From assembly GCF_040712315.1 (NCBI RefSeq), contig NC_134013.1, forward strand, positions 2,081,001 to 2,145,000: a DNA stretch of 64,000 nt. The letters are read 5' to 3'. The DNA is from Castanea sativa (Eukaryota > Streptophyta > Magnoliopsida > Fagales > Fagaceae). Made by a program: the position numbers and the translations under genes. Positions 1 through 13,400 of the stretch are shown piece after piece. The notes beneath the pieces were generated by a model. That model was given only the letters and a program-made list of their open reading frames with translations, searched no databases and was not told the origin of the DNA. The first letter of the stretch is position 1. Every line of letters begins with the position of its first letter.

Positions 1-354
1 GTCTTATTTGACTATAGAGTTACTATACAGAGTCTTAGATTGATTGAAACAACAATATATAGTGTAAAAATTTGATAACTATTGCCTGTAATTTTTTTCA
101 CCTTTGCAACTAGTGAATCAAAGTTCAAACCCAAACTCTTCCTATGAAAAAGGACTCATCGATTCCAATGAACTACAATGTTCTCTGCATTGGCCTTAAT
201 AGATTTATTTTTTGCTTGTTAATAATTGTTACAAATAAAAGAGGAGATTCAAATCTTAATTCTTCATATAAGAGAGACTAGACAATGACAATCGCACTGA
301 AATTAAAAGGCTCTTAGCAATAGGATTATAAATCCGATTTCTTGACTCTGACAG

Positions 355-2111
355 GGGTAGCTATTGGATCGGGATGGCAAGCGTTAGTTGCTTATGTAAA
401 TCTTGGGTGTTACTATATCATTGGACTTCCTCTTGGAGTCATTATGGGATGGGTTTTTAACGTCGGCCTTATGGTACGTACTTTTACCAACTAGCTTTCT
501 TTAATTTCTAGCTTTATGTATGTGTCGGACAGAGGGATAGCATAATCATGATTGGAATCATTTATAATGCCATATTCATTCCTATCACATTTTTGGTTTT
601 TTGTTTTTTTTCCCCTTACAATATCATATGATTACATTGCAATAGAAAGGATTAATGGACCACAAGCCAAGTGGCTATTATGCTTTGTGGCAGATTTGAC
701 TTGGTCTCATTAAGTGTATATAACTACCCAAGGGTGTACCCGGTGGTAAATTCCTTGATCTTGGGCATGACGTAATTTCAAAAATCTCAAGTTCAATTTG
801 TCACACTATCAACTTATAGGATTTTCAATGTATCTTATGAGCATGAAGTGAAATAGTCTGACTAAAGGTTAGGACACCACTTCTAATTTATAATGTCGTA
901 TTCATTCATATCACGTTTTTGGTTTTTTGTTTTTTTTCCCCTTACAATATCATATGATTACATTGCAATAGAAAGAATTAATGGACCACAGGCCAAGTGG
1001 CTATTATGATTTGTGACAGATATGACTTGGTCTCATTTAGTGTATATAACCACCCCCAAGGGTGTACCTGGGTGGTAAATTTGTTGATCTTGGGTATGAC
1101 GTAATTTCAAAGATCTCGAGTTCAATTTACCGCATTATCAATCTATAGGATTTTCAATGTATCTTATGAGTATGAAGTGAAATAGTCAGGCCAAAGGTTA
1201 GGACACCACTTCTAGTTTATATATATATATATATATATTTTATTATTTTTTTGAGGTAATAAGTTATTAATAGTAGACAATAAAATAGTATCAAAGATAA
1301 TTTCAAAAATAATTTTAGATAGAAATCACGACAATTTATCACCTAAGTGGTGAAAAAATAAAATATCCTATACATAGCATTAATCAATTTAGCTCATGGG
1401 CATTGTTCTTGTCCTTAATTAGACCAACATTTTATCCAAGGTTCAGATAAAATGCTGGTTTGATTCAGCCTGAAAAGAAAATCTTCTCTCTCTAGTCTCT
1501 ACCCTGAATGAATTAGAGGGGTGAACCTTCCACCATGAATGGGAGAGGCGAAAATGGGCCCTCAAGTGGAGTACAAATCAGCCAGCCTATAGTCACACTA
1601 GCTATGTGGACCTTACACTAGGTATGTAGGAGATGACAATGGGCTCTGAGGTGTAGTACAAATCAAGCCAAATTGGCAACAAATGGGGGCCTTTTGGGCT
1701 TCTCCATTAACAAGAAGATAATTCCCAACAAAGAGCTTAATATAATAGTCCATTAAAGGTCTTCAGATTTATCACCACGTATGTAGTTTTTTCAAACTAG
1801 ATAAAGCTTTTCTAAAATGCTTGTTAAAATTGGTGTACCAGGGCATTTGGGCTGGAATGATCTTCGGTGGGACTGTCATTCAGACTGTTATATTGTCCAT
1901 CATAACAATACGATGTGATTGGGAAAATGAGGTAAATTTCAACATATTTTCACAATATATATTATATAGCATCATGACATCTACATATAATAAGCTGATA
2001 AAAAATTCATAATCCAATAAGTTCTTGGATTTGCAGGCTGTGAAAGCCAGCATACGTGTATGCAAGTGGTCAAACCCTAAACCAGACGATCAATCTGAAG
2101 TTCTACATTAA
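355..2111 (+). CDS. DETOXIFICATION 27-like MATE transporter, 3' part (last three exons)
   Basis: C-terminal part of a plant MATE efflux carrier, a membrane antiporter family exporting secondary metabolites and xenobiotics. Exons read as 355-473, 1842-1931 and 2037-2111, each bounded by AG/GT and joining in phase. The first encodes [20 protein letters not shown] followed by a GLPLG turn; the second [19 protein letters not shown] then a DWENE end; the third a basic tail ending [12 protein letters not shown] and TAA. Exon lengths (119, 90, 75 bp) equal those of the last three exons of the complete copy at 7462-15952. The first exon needs one base from an upstream exon, and bases 1-354 are intron, so exons 1-5 lie left of the window. 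No stop or frameshift is seen, so the gene may be functional. DTX27-like is from family recall; substrate unknown. Confidence 0.88.
561..1220. repeat. Tandem duplication of about 326 bp in MATE intron
   Basis: Two adjacent copies, about 561-886 and 887-1220, lie in the intron after exon 355-473. Both run from TTTATAATG through a T-rich block, ACATTGCAATAGAAAG, CAAGTGGCTATTAT, GGTGTACC and GATTTTCAATGTATC to AGGACACCACTTCTA. The paralogous intron at about 13568 has only one copy of the opening segment, so the duplication is specific to this gene copy. The second unit ends in a short TA run. Confidence 0.85.
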
Positions 2112-2990
2112 TAACAATATTACTGATAGATTTTACTACTGAGAAGGCTCACCAATATTGTAGTGTGTGTTTATATTTAAACTTTTTTTTTTTTTTTAAT
2201 TTTTTTAATGTAAGTTGTTCATGTTTAAACCTTGATATTTATGTTCCTTTATATAGTATATATTAAGTCAGAGAACATTGGAGAACCTATATATTTAATT
2301 TTCATTTTCTATAAATTTCATGCATGTCATGTGGTTATCATGCATAGATCAAACACATGAACTACCATTCATAAATTAAAAAAAAAAACAAACAAACAAA
2401 AAAAAAAAACAAACAAACAAACACACACATGAACTACCATTATAGAAATTGAAAAATCCTTTTGATTTTGATGGCGTAGTTATTCTTACATGATAAATCA
2501 TTTTGTAATATGTATAGTTGAGCCTCAAAAATGGGAATTAGTTCTGGACACGAAAGAAAGCTAATTAATTTGAAAGAGCCATGAGGACCGCTTAAATTTC
2601 TTAATTCAATATTTGAATAACATTGGGTCTAGGAAAACTAATTTCATGCTTTTGTTCTAGTAACTTGGTATATACCCAGTTAATTGTTTGACTGCTTTAA
2701 AGAGCATGTCTAGCGAAGGTTTCTTGACGAAATTCTCATATTATAGTGGTACTTACAGAAGTGATTAGTTGGTCTTTTTTTTTTTTTTTTTTCCAAGCAG
2801 TGGTACAGTAGGTATGAATCTAATTTAAAAAATTAAAATAAAAAAATCTTTTTCATGCGTGGGTTGGACCCATTTTCCTTTATTTATTTATTTATTTTTA
2901 CATATAATAAATTCCCAACCAACTATGTATATTAAATTAATCATAATAAGATTGATTTTTTTTAGATAGATATAATGTACTCATGATAAC
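2112..2990. other. 3' flank of first MATE copy, shared with second copy
   Basis: Non-coding. From the stop to about 2640 it aligns by eye with 15953-16510: both contain GCTCACCAATATTGTAGTGT, GATTTTGATGGCGTAG, TTGAGCCTCAAAAA and AGAGCCA(T/C)GAG blocks. It therefore marks the 3' extent of the tandem duplication and probably includes the 3' UTR. An A/CAAA-rich run lies near 2375-2425 and a T run near 2775. Nothing else is recognised to 2990. Confidence 0.7.
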
Positions 2991-3577
2991 CAGGGATGGA
3001 ACTGTTATTGGACTGGGGGGGGGGGGGGGGGGGGGCAATGGCCTCCTAATTTTTTTTTTAATATTACTATATTAATTGGTACTAATTTTAGCAATTTTAT
3101 TCAATAAAATTACATTTTGCCCCCTTAATAATGTCATCAATTCTTTTGAGAGTAATGTTATAGCCTCAAACGTTTTTACAACGTTTATACAAACTATTGA
3201 GGTAGAAAATTTTTATGGATTCGTACACTTGCATCACTTTTTACTTATCAATAACTACTCACCATATTAGCAATTTGTAAAAAATGATGTAATTTTAGCA
3301 TTTTTCACCTTTTAAATGACAAAAAAAAATTAACTAACTAAATCTAAAATAAAATATACAAGCTCAAAAAAACTAACCCAACAACAAAAATTACCAATAA
3401 TAAAACTAAAAAAATTAAGCTCAATCAATCTATTTTACCCCGAACAAACAATTTGGCCATTTTAAAAAATTTTAAACAAAAATCCTTAATAGTAAAGCAA
3501 TAGACTCAAAGATTAGAGCCGCCACACACAGCTAGCAGCGGAGTTGCCCCCTAACTCCAAGTCTTGGCTCTGTCCTG
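2991..3577. mobile_element. Small hAT-like non-autonomous element
   Basis: The left end CAGGGATGGAAC and the reverse complement of the right end (CAGGACAGAGCCAAG) form an imperfect terminal inverted repeat. The flanks ATGATAAC (2983-2990) and CTAATAAC (3578-3585) match 6 of 8 bases, fitting an aged 8-bp hAT target duplication. A run of about 28 G starts near 3007. No transposase is encoded. The ends resemble the elements at 11694-12923 and 21090-22102, suggesting one family. Confidence 0.55.
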
Positions 3578-4209
3578 CTAATAACCTACAGATCTAAGTT
3601 TTTCCCTTCTTCTTTTTTTTTTTTAGCAAAAGGTAAATAAACCCCCCCACCCCCCCCCCCCAAAAAAATACTTTGTACATGAAAAAAATGTTAATTAAGC
3701 TACAAAACTATTGGCAAAGTTGACTTAAAGTTGAATTTTTTTTAATGTTTACCTATTGTCTAAAAAAAATATTACAATGTAGGTGTAGGCCTTGATGCTC
3801 GAATTCGCACCACTGAAAATAGGTGTCTTTGAATGGACTTCAATGTGGGCTTATATTGATGGTCCTGGAATTGTGTAAGAGACAAGAGTTGAAAACCCAT
3901 AGCCCATAGGTTAGATTAATAGCAGCGCAACCTTTGTGGGTTGTCCAAGCTCAGCATGAACTTCAAAAGGACAAGGTCGAACCTAGCTCGACCCTTTTTA
4001 ATTTTAACGCCTGTGGCCAGGCCCACCTTCTTTGATGAGCATTAGGTTGATTCAGGCTGGCCTAAATAACCAAATCACACACAATCAACTTCCGCTACAA
4101 CAATTTCCTAAGAAAACTAGGAAATAAAAAGGGTGGTTCCTGATTGCTCAAAGCAAGACCTTATTTTTCTGCTAACATGCATCTGAATTTTGATGCCATA
4201 TTATTTATT
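3578..4209. other. Intergenic, no gene seen
   Basis: AT-rich sequence with a C-rich run near 3642-3661. No coding region, RNA gene or clear transposon end recognised. Confidence 0.6.
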
Positions 4210-5533
4210 GAGATAGGTTCAAGTTACACTTGGTTCTACAAAAGTTACACATTTTTCAAATCGTAAATTTCTAAAAAATCTAATGATTAGAAAATCACTA
4301 TAATCAATATCATCATTAAAATTAATTGCTTTCCATATTAGCTAACCTAATTAATTTGAGAGAATATTATATTATTTTCTTTTCTACTTTCTTTCTCTCT
4401 CCTAATCAATTCATCCCTAAGCTTGCACAAGTGCATATTCTCAATGTTCTTGAGTTGCAGATCCAATTTTGATAGTTCAATTTTATTTGGTTATCTCCAA
4501 AATATTAGTCAATGAAGTTGTTGATATCGGCAATGAAACAAGAGATACTACTTTTTGACTTTACTGGAGGAACTGAGTATTGTTTTGACAATCCATAATT
4601 TCTTGGTCATAAATCATAAAAATTTTGTGATAATATCACAATGTCAGCAACTTGGTCACCTTAAAGAAGGTGACTTATCCCCCAAACCCTTCCCTCCTCC
4701 CCCCCACCCCCCCCCCCCCCCCCCCCTCTCACCCCAAAAAAAATCCTAGAGCTAAGCTACTAGATGCATTGAACCTTATTTTTATTTTTTCTGTCAACCA
4801 CTATGTACAACTTTGTTGAATAAAAGACTAGCAATTAATATATGCGATTATTGAACTTTGTAAATGCTCTAATCATTTGAGGTTAACTAGTTTGAGGTAT
4901 TCAGGCTTCTACTACTCCTGGACTATGCTTCACTGTCACAAACAAAGCTGTGTATATTACTATGAGCACTTCTTAGTTATGACTATTTGCTTCCGTAGTT
5001 ACTCAAAAATTTTCTAAAATAAATTTTCCAACGAAAGGAAGTGGATATCTTTATATTTTTGTATCTCGAGTCTCGACTCTTGAGTATTGGTGAATACCAT
5101 ATGTCATGGAAGCTATTCAGTAGCCTAGCTCTTTCTTCGAGAAGGGGGATCACATCCTTCTTGAACTATCAAAATTAACAAATTGTAAAGATTATAATAA
5201 GATTGAACTATCAAAATTTGATCGGTAGTGAACAGAATTTGTTTGTATTTCAAATTCTAATCCCTACCATATGACAAGACAACAATAATTGAGAATAGGC
5301 ACTAGTGCAAGGTTAGGGATGAATTAATGAGGAGAGAGAAAGAAAGTAGAAAATAAAATAATATAATATAATATTTTCTCAAATTAATTAGGTTAGCTAA
5401 TATGAAAAACAATTAATTTTAATGATGATATTAATTATAGTGATTGTTTAACCATTAAATTTCTTAAAATTCTACGGTTTAAAAAATGTATAACTTTTGT
5501 AGAGTTACACCAGGTGTAACTTGAACCAATCTC
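4210..5533. mobile_element. Element with long terminal inverted repeats (Mutator-like candidate)
   Basis: About 4210-4440 and 5290-5533 are reverse complements of each other over roughly 240 bp. Both arms carry GGTTCAAGTTACAC at the tip, then a CTACAAAAGTTA block, AATTAATTTGAGA, TTCTACTTTCTTTCTCTCTC and CATCCCTAA. A further inner pair (AATTTTGATAGTTCAAT near 4468 and its complement near 5210) extends the similarity. The internal 0.8 kb contains a long C run near 4699-4727 and no transposase. Flanks (TTATTTATT, TTATTTTAT) only partly resemble a 9-bp target duplication, so the Mutator assignment rests on the long inverted repeats. Confidence 0.7.
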
Positions 5534-6430
5534 TTATTTTATAATTCTTTTATATTTATTTATTTTCCTTTTTAGAATTTGCAGAGCTCTCATGAGATTT
5601 AGTGTACGTATTAGCGTTTGCAAGATCTCACCTTACTTTCTTTTTTAATTTGTTAATATATACTAATGCATATAGTTGCATACCACTAGCCTATACATCA
5701 AAATGTACCTTGGTTACATTGGAATATCCTTTAAGGAAAAATTGGTTCCTAAAAAAGAGAGTGATTGACTAGTCTACACTTAACTAGATTCCCGAGACAT
5801 TGATGGTTGATAGTATTATATATTTTGGTAATAAGGAAATATTGATAATTTCTCCTATTTTAAAAGGAAGGCCCAAAAAACAAAAAAGATGGAGAAAGAA
5901 ATAAGTGGAGGGGAGTCTTTATTAGGTGGACTACAGAACCCACATGGGAAACATGTTTTATCTTAAGGGAGTGGTTAACGCAATATTATAAATTAACATA
6001 TTTTTTTTTCCCTAGACAAGCAATAAAAAATAAGGATCATAGCTCAATAGATACGTGATTATCAACCAAATCCTCAAAAAGATTGCAAACAAACTCTATT
6101 CAATCCAAAACCAAACCTAAAGAAATAAAATATGTTTTTTTTTCCACCTTTTCCGTTAAAAAAAAAATGTTTTTATTATTATTTAATTTTGTCTTTTCTA
6201 ATTATTTCTCCAAAAAAAAAAGTTGTCTTTTCTAATTTTTCAATTGTCATAGATTAGGTTTAGAGGATGTAGAAGACCAAATGTTTTTTCAGCCTGATCA
6301 ACAGAATAGAATGCACAATAATTACTTAAAAGATTACCACCATGATCTTCAGCCTATACAAAACAAAATCTTCTAGGGTTTTCATAGTAGACTCTGGGAA
6401 TATTGGGGTTTTCAACTTTGCCTCTTTTTT

Positions 6431-6463
<33 letters not shown>

Positions 6464-7461
6464 TTTGAAACCTCTAGGATTTAGATGATTTCACTCACGG
6501 TATTCGAATTAGGCTAGCAGTTGACCCATGTGACTTCTACCATTGGATCTTAATTTAGACTACACCTCAAACTAATGACTAGACTTACACTTCAGTTTAA
6601 ACTTATAAACATTCTCTTCTTTATTTTAAAGAAAAATAATAATTAAAAGTGAATTATGTATCATCTTTTAGTTGGTGAAGCAACACAGTAGTTGCATTAT
6701 GTATCACAGCTACTAACTGCGAATTACAATTGAATGATTACCACATTTTCACACATTCACAGCTACCAAACAAAACAAGTATACGCAGAAATAAGAAAAA
6801 AAAAACATTAAAAGGTATAGTTAATAGGTATCGTTAGAGTATTTGTTATTAGGTTATTTTAAGAACGTTTTTATACTACTTTTATAGGAAATATAAAAAA
6901 TTTTCAAAAATATTTTTTTTGTTCTATAAAAATATTTTATAACCCAATGTACTTAAGACATTTGTTAATTTATATCACATTAAAAACCCTCATTCTATTG
7001 AAGAGAAATACTTTACATTGTCCGATCCCACCAAACCTTATGGCAGATATGGGAAGGGAATAAATTACACAATAACTTTAAAGACAAAAATAATTTACAA
7101 CTATTAAAGTGGCAAATTGTTAATGATAAGAAAAAAAGTAATATCAGTGATAGATTTAGAATTTAGATAAAACTAGTATTAAAAATTTGCTAAATCACTA
7201 TTACAAAGAATTTTGTGAAAATTATTGTAGATAGCATTAGTCCAAAATATCAGCACATTTTTTCAATTTCTTAATTGGACGAAAGTGTCATGTCTCGTTG
7301 AAAACTCAAACTAGCTACTCTATAATATTAATTGTCTGAATGTCTCACATGTTACATGCTTTTGTATAGCAAGCACTAGACACAATTTTGGAAAATAGCT
7401 CTCCTTAGTCTGTACTCCTGGGCCAACCAGTTAGGGAAAAAGACTAGCTAATAGTTCTTCC
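5534..7461. other. Intergenic and upstream region of MATE gene
   Basis: AT-rich with many A and T runs and a (GT)n run at about 6443-6461. No gene recognised. The last 150 bp before 7462 should hold promoter and 5' UTR; TCTATAATATTA near 7319 is a possible TATA element but unproven. Confidence 0.5.
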
Positions 7462-10400
7462 ATGGGGAGCATTATTAACGGGGACAATCAAGAAGATCTT
7501 AACCAATCTCTCTTGCCAGAATCGTCTATCCAAGATGATGAAGATCATAATTTCAAAGACCTCGCATTAAGGGTGTGGATTGAATCAAAGAAGCTATGGC
7601 ACATTGTTGGACCAGCCATCTTCAACAGACTGGCTTCCTACTCCATGAACGTCATCACTCAAGCTTTTGCTGGTCATCTCGGGGAAGTAGAACTCGCTTC
7701 CACCTCCATAGCCATGAATGTCATCATCGGCTTCTGTTTTGGCCTCGTGGTAATTCATCTCACTCTCTCTCTCTCTCTGGGGATCGATATACTGTGACTT
7801 AGTCTCTCTACTGTGTTTTTTTTACATTGTTGTAGGAAGTTGAGAAATTTAACAGTTTCGCTTTTGGATAAACACTACTCTTTTAACAATTATGCTACAT
7901 TTTATTAGTTGGGGATGGCGAGCGCATTGGAGACACTGTGTGGACAGGCTTTTGGGGCAAAGAGGTACCCTATGTTGGGCATATATCTTCAAAGGTCATG
8001 GATTGTGCTGTTCCTATGTTGTGTTTTGCTCTTGCCCTTTTACGTTTTTGCTGGTCCCATTTTGAAACTCATAGGACTGTCCAACGAAGTGGCGGAGCAG
8101 ACAGGGTTGGTGGCTCAGTGGCTCATACCTTTGCACTTCAGCTTTGCATTTTACTTCCCAATGCAAAGGTTCTTACAGTCCCAGCTCAAGACCTTAGTGA
8201 TTGCATGGATGTCTTTGGTGGCTCTATTGCTGACTGTTTTGCTTAGTTGGTTGTTCGTTATTGTGTGGGATTTTGGACTCGTTGGTGCCATTGTTGCTTT
8301 GGATATCTCATGGTGGGCTTTGGGTGTTGGATTGTTGGTGTATATTGTGTGTGGTGGATGTCCTCTAACTTGGACTGGTTTGTCTGTGCAAGCCTTTTCA
8401 GGGCTCTGGGAGTTTCTCAAACTCTCTGCTGCTTCAGGAGTCATGCTCTGGTGTGTAATAAACAGTGATGTACTTCTAGTTCGATACTTAGACAAAAACG
8501 GCAACATTTTTCTTGATTTTTTAAATAATGGTTATCATGATATGTTGCAACTGGTATATAACAAAGTAGTATTAGTGATAAACATAGTTTATGGTTCATA
8601 ATTTCTCTTTTGCTGGTGATATATGCAGTTTGGAGTTTTGGTACTACAAAATACTTATGTTGATGACTGGGTACTTAAAGGATGCTACTATAGCCGTGGA
8701 TGCCTTGTCAATCTGGTTTGAGACTTGCATTGATTTGTTAAAGTTTAGAATATAGTTTATCATAAAAACATCAACAATAACCAAACTTTAGTCCCATATT
8801 TTTAAGTAGGCTATGGACAAATTGCACTTTGAATATGACACTATATGATTAATAATTTCCTGATATCTCCTCTTTTCAGCATGAATATCATTGGGTGGGA
8901 GATGATGATCCACTTGGCTTTTCTTGCGGGTGTTGGGTATCATTTCTCATCCCTTTCATACTTTTTTAGTTTCAAAGTTAATCTTAGACATAATTCGGAA
9001 TGAACCTACATACAAACCACCACATGAGGATATCATAATGCCCTCCTTAATTAATAAGAAAATTAGGGTTAAAATCTTCTCTACCACATTGTTGAGTCTT
9101 GTGGCCTGTGGGTGAGAGACCCAAGGGATCTAAATGACTCGATCTCTCAAACTGTAGACTCATAAAGCATCTTTGGCATCACGTGGTCACCAACTTAATT
9201 AGAACTACAATGAGCCAAATTGAAATAAATACCCAAATAGCCACTTTTCAAGATTACTAAATGTTACCAGAATACTTGCCCCAAGAGGGAGGAAGTTTTT
9301 ATTTTTATAATTCAATAGTTGAAAGAGAGGCATTCAAATTTGGATGTGTATGTGTCTATTAAAAACACAAAGAAATTTTTTTTCCCTATAAGGTAAGCCC
9401 CCACATTGCGAATTAGTGAGTTGTATATTAATTTTAGATGTATGCAAAGTTATATATAGTAAGATCAATAAGAATATTCTCCGTTGGTTAATTATTTACT
9501 CAGTAATTATTTCATAGTTCAATAAGAGGTTAATGGTGTAACTTCATTTCAAAATTTTTGCCATGAAATTCACAGAGTAAGGGTAGCCAATGAACTGGGA
9601 GCAGGGGATGCTAAAGCAGCGAAATTTGCGAGTATAGTGTCTGTGGTGTATTCCACAATGCTTGGACTCCTTTTCTGCCTATTAATCTTGATTTTCCTCG
9701 ATGAGTTCATAGACATATTTACATCCAGCACTGAAGTGGTTCAAGAAGTTGATAAATTGTTGTACCTCTTAGGAGCCGCAATTCTTCTTAACAGCGTTCA
9801 ACCAGTTTTATCAGGTGAGTTCCTGCTTTCAACCCTAGGGGCCTAGAGCATGTATGTCACACCTTATTTTATGTTTATTTAGTTTAATTGGCTTATTAGA
9901 GCATCCATATTGGTAGAGCTAAAAATTTAGCTATTTGGCATCTACAAAAGTCACTTTATCTATTTTACCTCTTCACTTTACAATACACCCAACATTAATG
10001 GATCTATATTTTTAACTATTTGATTAAAATAATACAAATAACTTATTAGAATAATAATAAAAACATCCACCACAAACTTCAGCAACCAACCACAACCACC
10101 TCCACCATCCGCCTTAACCACACTCACAACCGCAACCACCACCTCCACCACTAGTCCACAACAAGAAAAAAAAAAAAAAAAAAAAGGAAGCCCGATCTAC
10201 CCACACAACCACAACCACCACCACACCACAACCCACAACAAAGAAAAAAAAAAAAAGCAACCAAGCAAGGTCGACGGCGAGGGTGACATGGGCCAGTGGC
10301 GTTGGTCGGCGGCATGGGTCGGCAGCGTGGGGGTGGGCTGGCGGAAGTTGAGAGAGAGGTGAGAGTTGTGAGTTAAGAGTTCTGAACGATAAAGAAAGAA

Positions 10401-13400
10401 AAAAAAAATAAATAAATAATATTTTAATGGGAGGTAGAATAATTTTTTTTTTTTTAAGCTTTCATCTACAGTGCACAACCATATATAGTTGTGCACTGTA
10501 GCAATGTAGGTAAAAAATTTACCTATACCACCACCATTGTAGCAACCTTTTTGTATGTAGTGGTGCTAAAAATAGCTTTTTAGCACCACCATTGTAGATG
10601 CTCTTATGTGCAATATTTATTTTACTTTTTTGACAAGGCTTATGCACAATTATTAAAGTCTTATTCTTTTTAAATGCAACTGTATTTTTTTAATTTAACT
10701 TTTAAACCTAATAAACCAATATAAATTAGCTTTCTCAAACAAGCACTTATTCCACAATGTCATTGAATCACAAAATTTTCAGCATTGACTCTAAGGTTAA
10801 TTACAACTTACCTACCTATGATTTGGCTGAAATTTAAGCTGCCTACTCATGATTTGAAATTTGACATTTTACCCACCTGAGATTAGCTCAGTTAGGATTC
10901 CGTTACCCACCTTTTCTAAAAATGGGGCTAAGTATGTATTTTTGCTTTCTTTTATGTTTTTCTCCTCTCAAAACATTTTTTTTTAAAAAAAAACATAAAA
11001 AAAAAAGAGAAAATAAGATTAAAAAGTGAGGGTTTTGTAAAGCTTTTGTCAAGAATCATCTCCAACAAAAACAAATTACTTCATCTATTTCTAAGCAACC
11101 AACGAAGCCATAGTATCTAAAGCCAAAAGATTGCAGCACAGAGGTAGCATCTTCATCAGACATTAAAGATACGATTTGGTAATGATGGGTACTGCTTAAG
11201 CAAGCTTGAATACGTATAAAATCATTCAAAGTTGAATCTATGTGTGTTGAACAATTGAAGGAGGTGTAGTTATATGTGTTGTACTCAAAAGGAGATGAAG
11301 TTAAATCAGGGATTCGAAACAGTCTTGGATCAATGCAACCATCTGGATCATATAAATCAATCCACTGCCCTATGTAACTGATACTATTTACATAAAACTT
11401 CCTTGAATGTGGCAGCTCAAGCATGTTATAGTTGTCCTTGGTGCAAGATAGCTCAAACCCGAGGTATCCACAGTGTTTTGGCTGTTGGTCCTTTAGCCAA
11501 AATGGGAATCGAATGGTTGGGCCATCATCTCCGCACCATGCTATCTTGCACCCATCTGGCTCTAATCCAAACTCTGCAGCATTTACGAACAGGAGAAAGC
11601 AAAAGAGAATTATGGACATTTAAAACTTTAGATGCTATAGCTTCATTGGTTGCTTAGAAATGGACGAAGGAATTTTTTTTTCATGAATATGATCAATGGC
11701 GGCTCTAGAAATTTTGTTTAGAAGGGTTATTAAGAAATTTAAATCAAGAAAAAATTTTAATAAAAAGAGAAGTTAAATATATTAAGTTATCAACAACAAA
11801 AAAATTACAATTTCCTTTTACAAGTTTTCAAATTTCGAATTGTTATATGATAGTTTATTATGAGCATTTAATATTTATTGCCAATGTGGATAGCTATTTA
11901 ATCATTTCATTTTGTTAAGTTTGTCTAATATTTTTATTTTTAAACAGTTGTTATTATCTATTTGTCATTGTTTTTATAAAAATATTTTAAACTAAATGAA
12001 TAAACTCAACTCATTGGCTCATTCATATATAAAATAATACACTACGTATCTACTTAACTAATTAAATGCTTAAACAATAAGATAGTAACCTCACCTACAC
12101 TTGTGTTTGTATTGAATTGTATAGCAGTTAGTGTATTGTAATGGCATAGCAATGGGTACACGTGTGTTGTATTGGGATTGTATATCAGCTGGTGTATTGA
12201 GATGATTAGCTGGTTAGTGTTGATTAGGAGTTAGTTAAAGAGGGGGCTAACTAACATTCTGTTAGGGAAGTTGGGACAGTTACAAATGTAAGGGAGGGTT
12301 CATTTGTATTAGGCAGTTAAGCAATAATACTCTCAAGCATTATCTCTATTACTATCTCTCTATCTCTTTGCTATGGAGGCCTCCTTGAAGTGACCAATCT
12401 TTTTCTTCTTCTTTGCCATCTTCCTATAACCAGAATCTTAACACAATCACTAACTTTACAATTTTTTTCTTGAATTTTTTCGACTTTATAACAAAATGTT
12501 ATTATAACATGATAACAATATACACATATGCAACAAATCATCTCTATTTCCTAATTATTAAATTATATAAAGTTATATTATATTTATACTATACATGTAC
12601 ACAAACATCTACACACATCATTATTCACACAAATAAAATTACAACAAAAAGTAATGCACACAGTCAATATTAGACACACTCATACACAAATAAAATAAAT
12701 TTATAATAATTAAAGAGTGACTTACAATTTACAAACACTTATTATTACTCTTAGAGTCAGAAATACTTGTAATAAGGATGCATAAGATTTAAGTCAGGGT
12801 ATGTAAAAATATTTTTAAAAATAAATTAAAGTATTAAACTAAAAAAAATTAATGTGTTAAAAAAAAAAATTGAAGTCAAGGGGTTCATTTGAACCTCTTG
12901 AACAAAGTGTAGCACCGCCCCTGGATATGATTCTTGATAGAAACTTCTATGGTGATGGTAATGTTTGTTCATAATTTTTACAAAACTCTCACTTTTTGAT
13001 CTTATTTTCTCTATTTTTTTTAATATTTTAAGAGGAGAAAAACATAAAAAAGAGCAAAAATACATATTTAGCATCCATTTTTAACAGAAGTGGGTAACGG
13101 AACCCTAATTGAGATAACCAGAGGTAGCTAAAGTGTCAAATTTTAAATCATGGGTAGACAACTTAAATTTCGGCTAAACCACAGATGGATAAGCTGTAAT
13201 TAACCATTTTTTTCTATTTTTATTTTATAATTAGGGTAGGGAAATTCAAACTTACCGTTTTTTTTTTCCTTTTTTTATCACGAAGAGACCAAACATTGCT
13301 ACTAAACCTGCAATACCTTAATTAATACTAGAATTATAAATCCGTTTTCTTGATTTTGACAGGAGTAGCTATTGGATCGGGATGGCAAGCTTTAGTTGCG

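Larger units (their letters stand above)
10795..13205. mobile_element. Mutator-like element with captured gene fragment (Pack-MULE candidate)
   Basis: The left arm, about 10795-11121, and the right arm, about 11625-13205 (after removing the hAT insertion), are inverted copies roughly 330 bp long. Both start GGTTAATTACA at the tip and share AAATTTAAG, TGGGTA, TTCCGTTACCCAC, GTATTTTTGCT, ATGTTTTTCTCCTCT, GAGAAAATAAGAT and GTTTTGTAAA. The inner end of the arms is coding: the left arm reads [14 protein letters not shown] on the minus strand, the right arm [15 protein letters not shown] on the plus strand. The space between holds the rest of a receptor-type ectodomain. No transposase ORF and no clear 9-bp target duplication were found, so the class is an inference from the long inverted repeats and gene capture. 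It lies inside MATE intron 5. Confidence 0.72.

Noticed and set aside
8151..8507. 118-codon minus-strand ORF over MATE exon 2
   Set aside because: Antisense shadow of a conserved coding exon.
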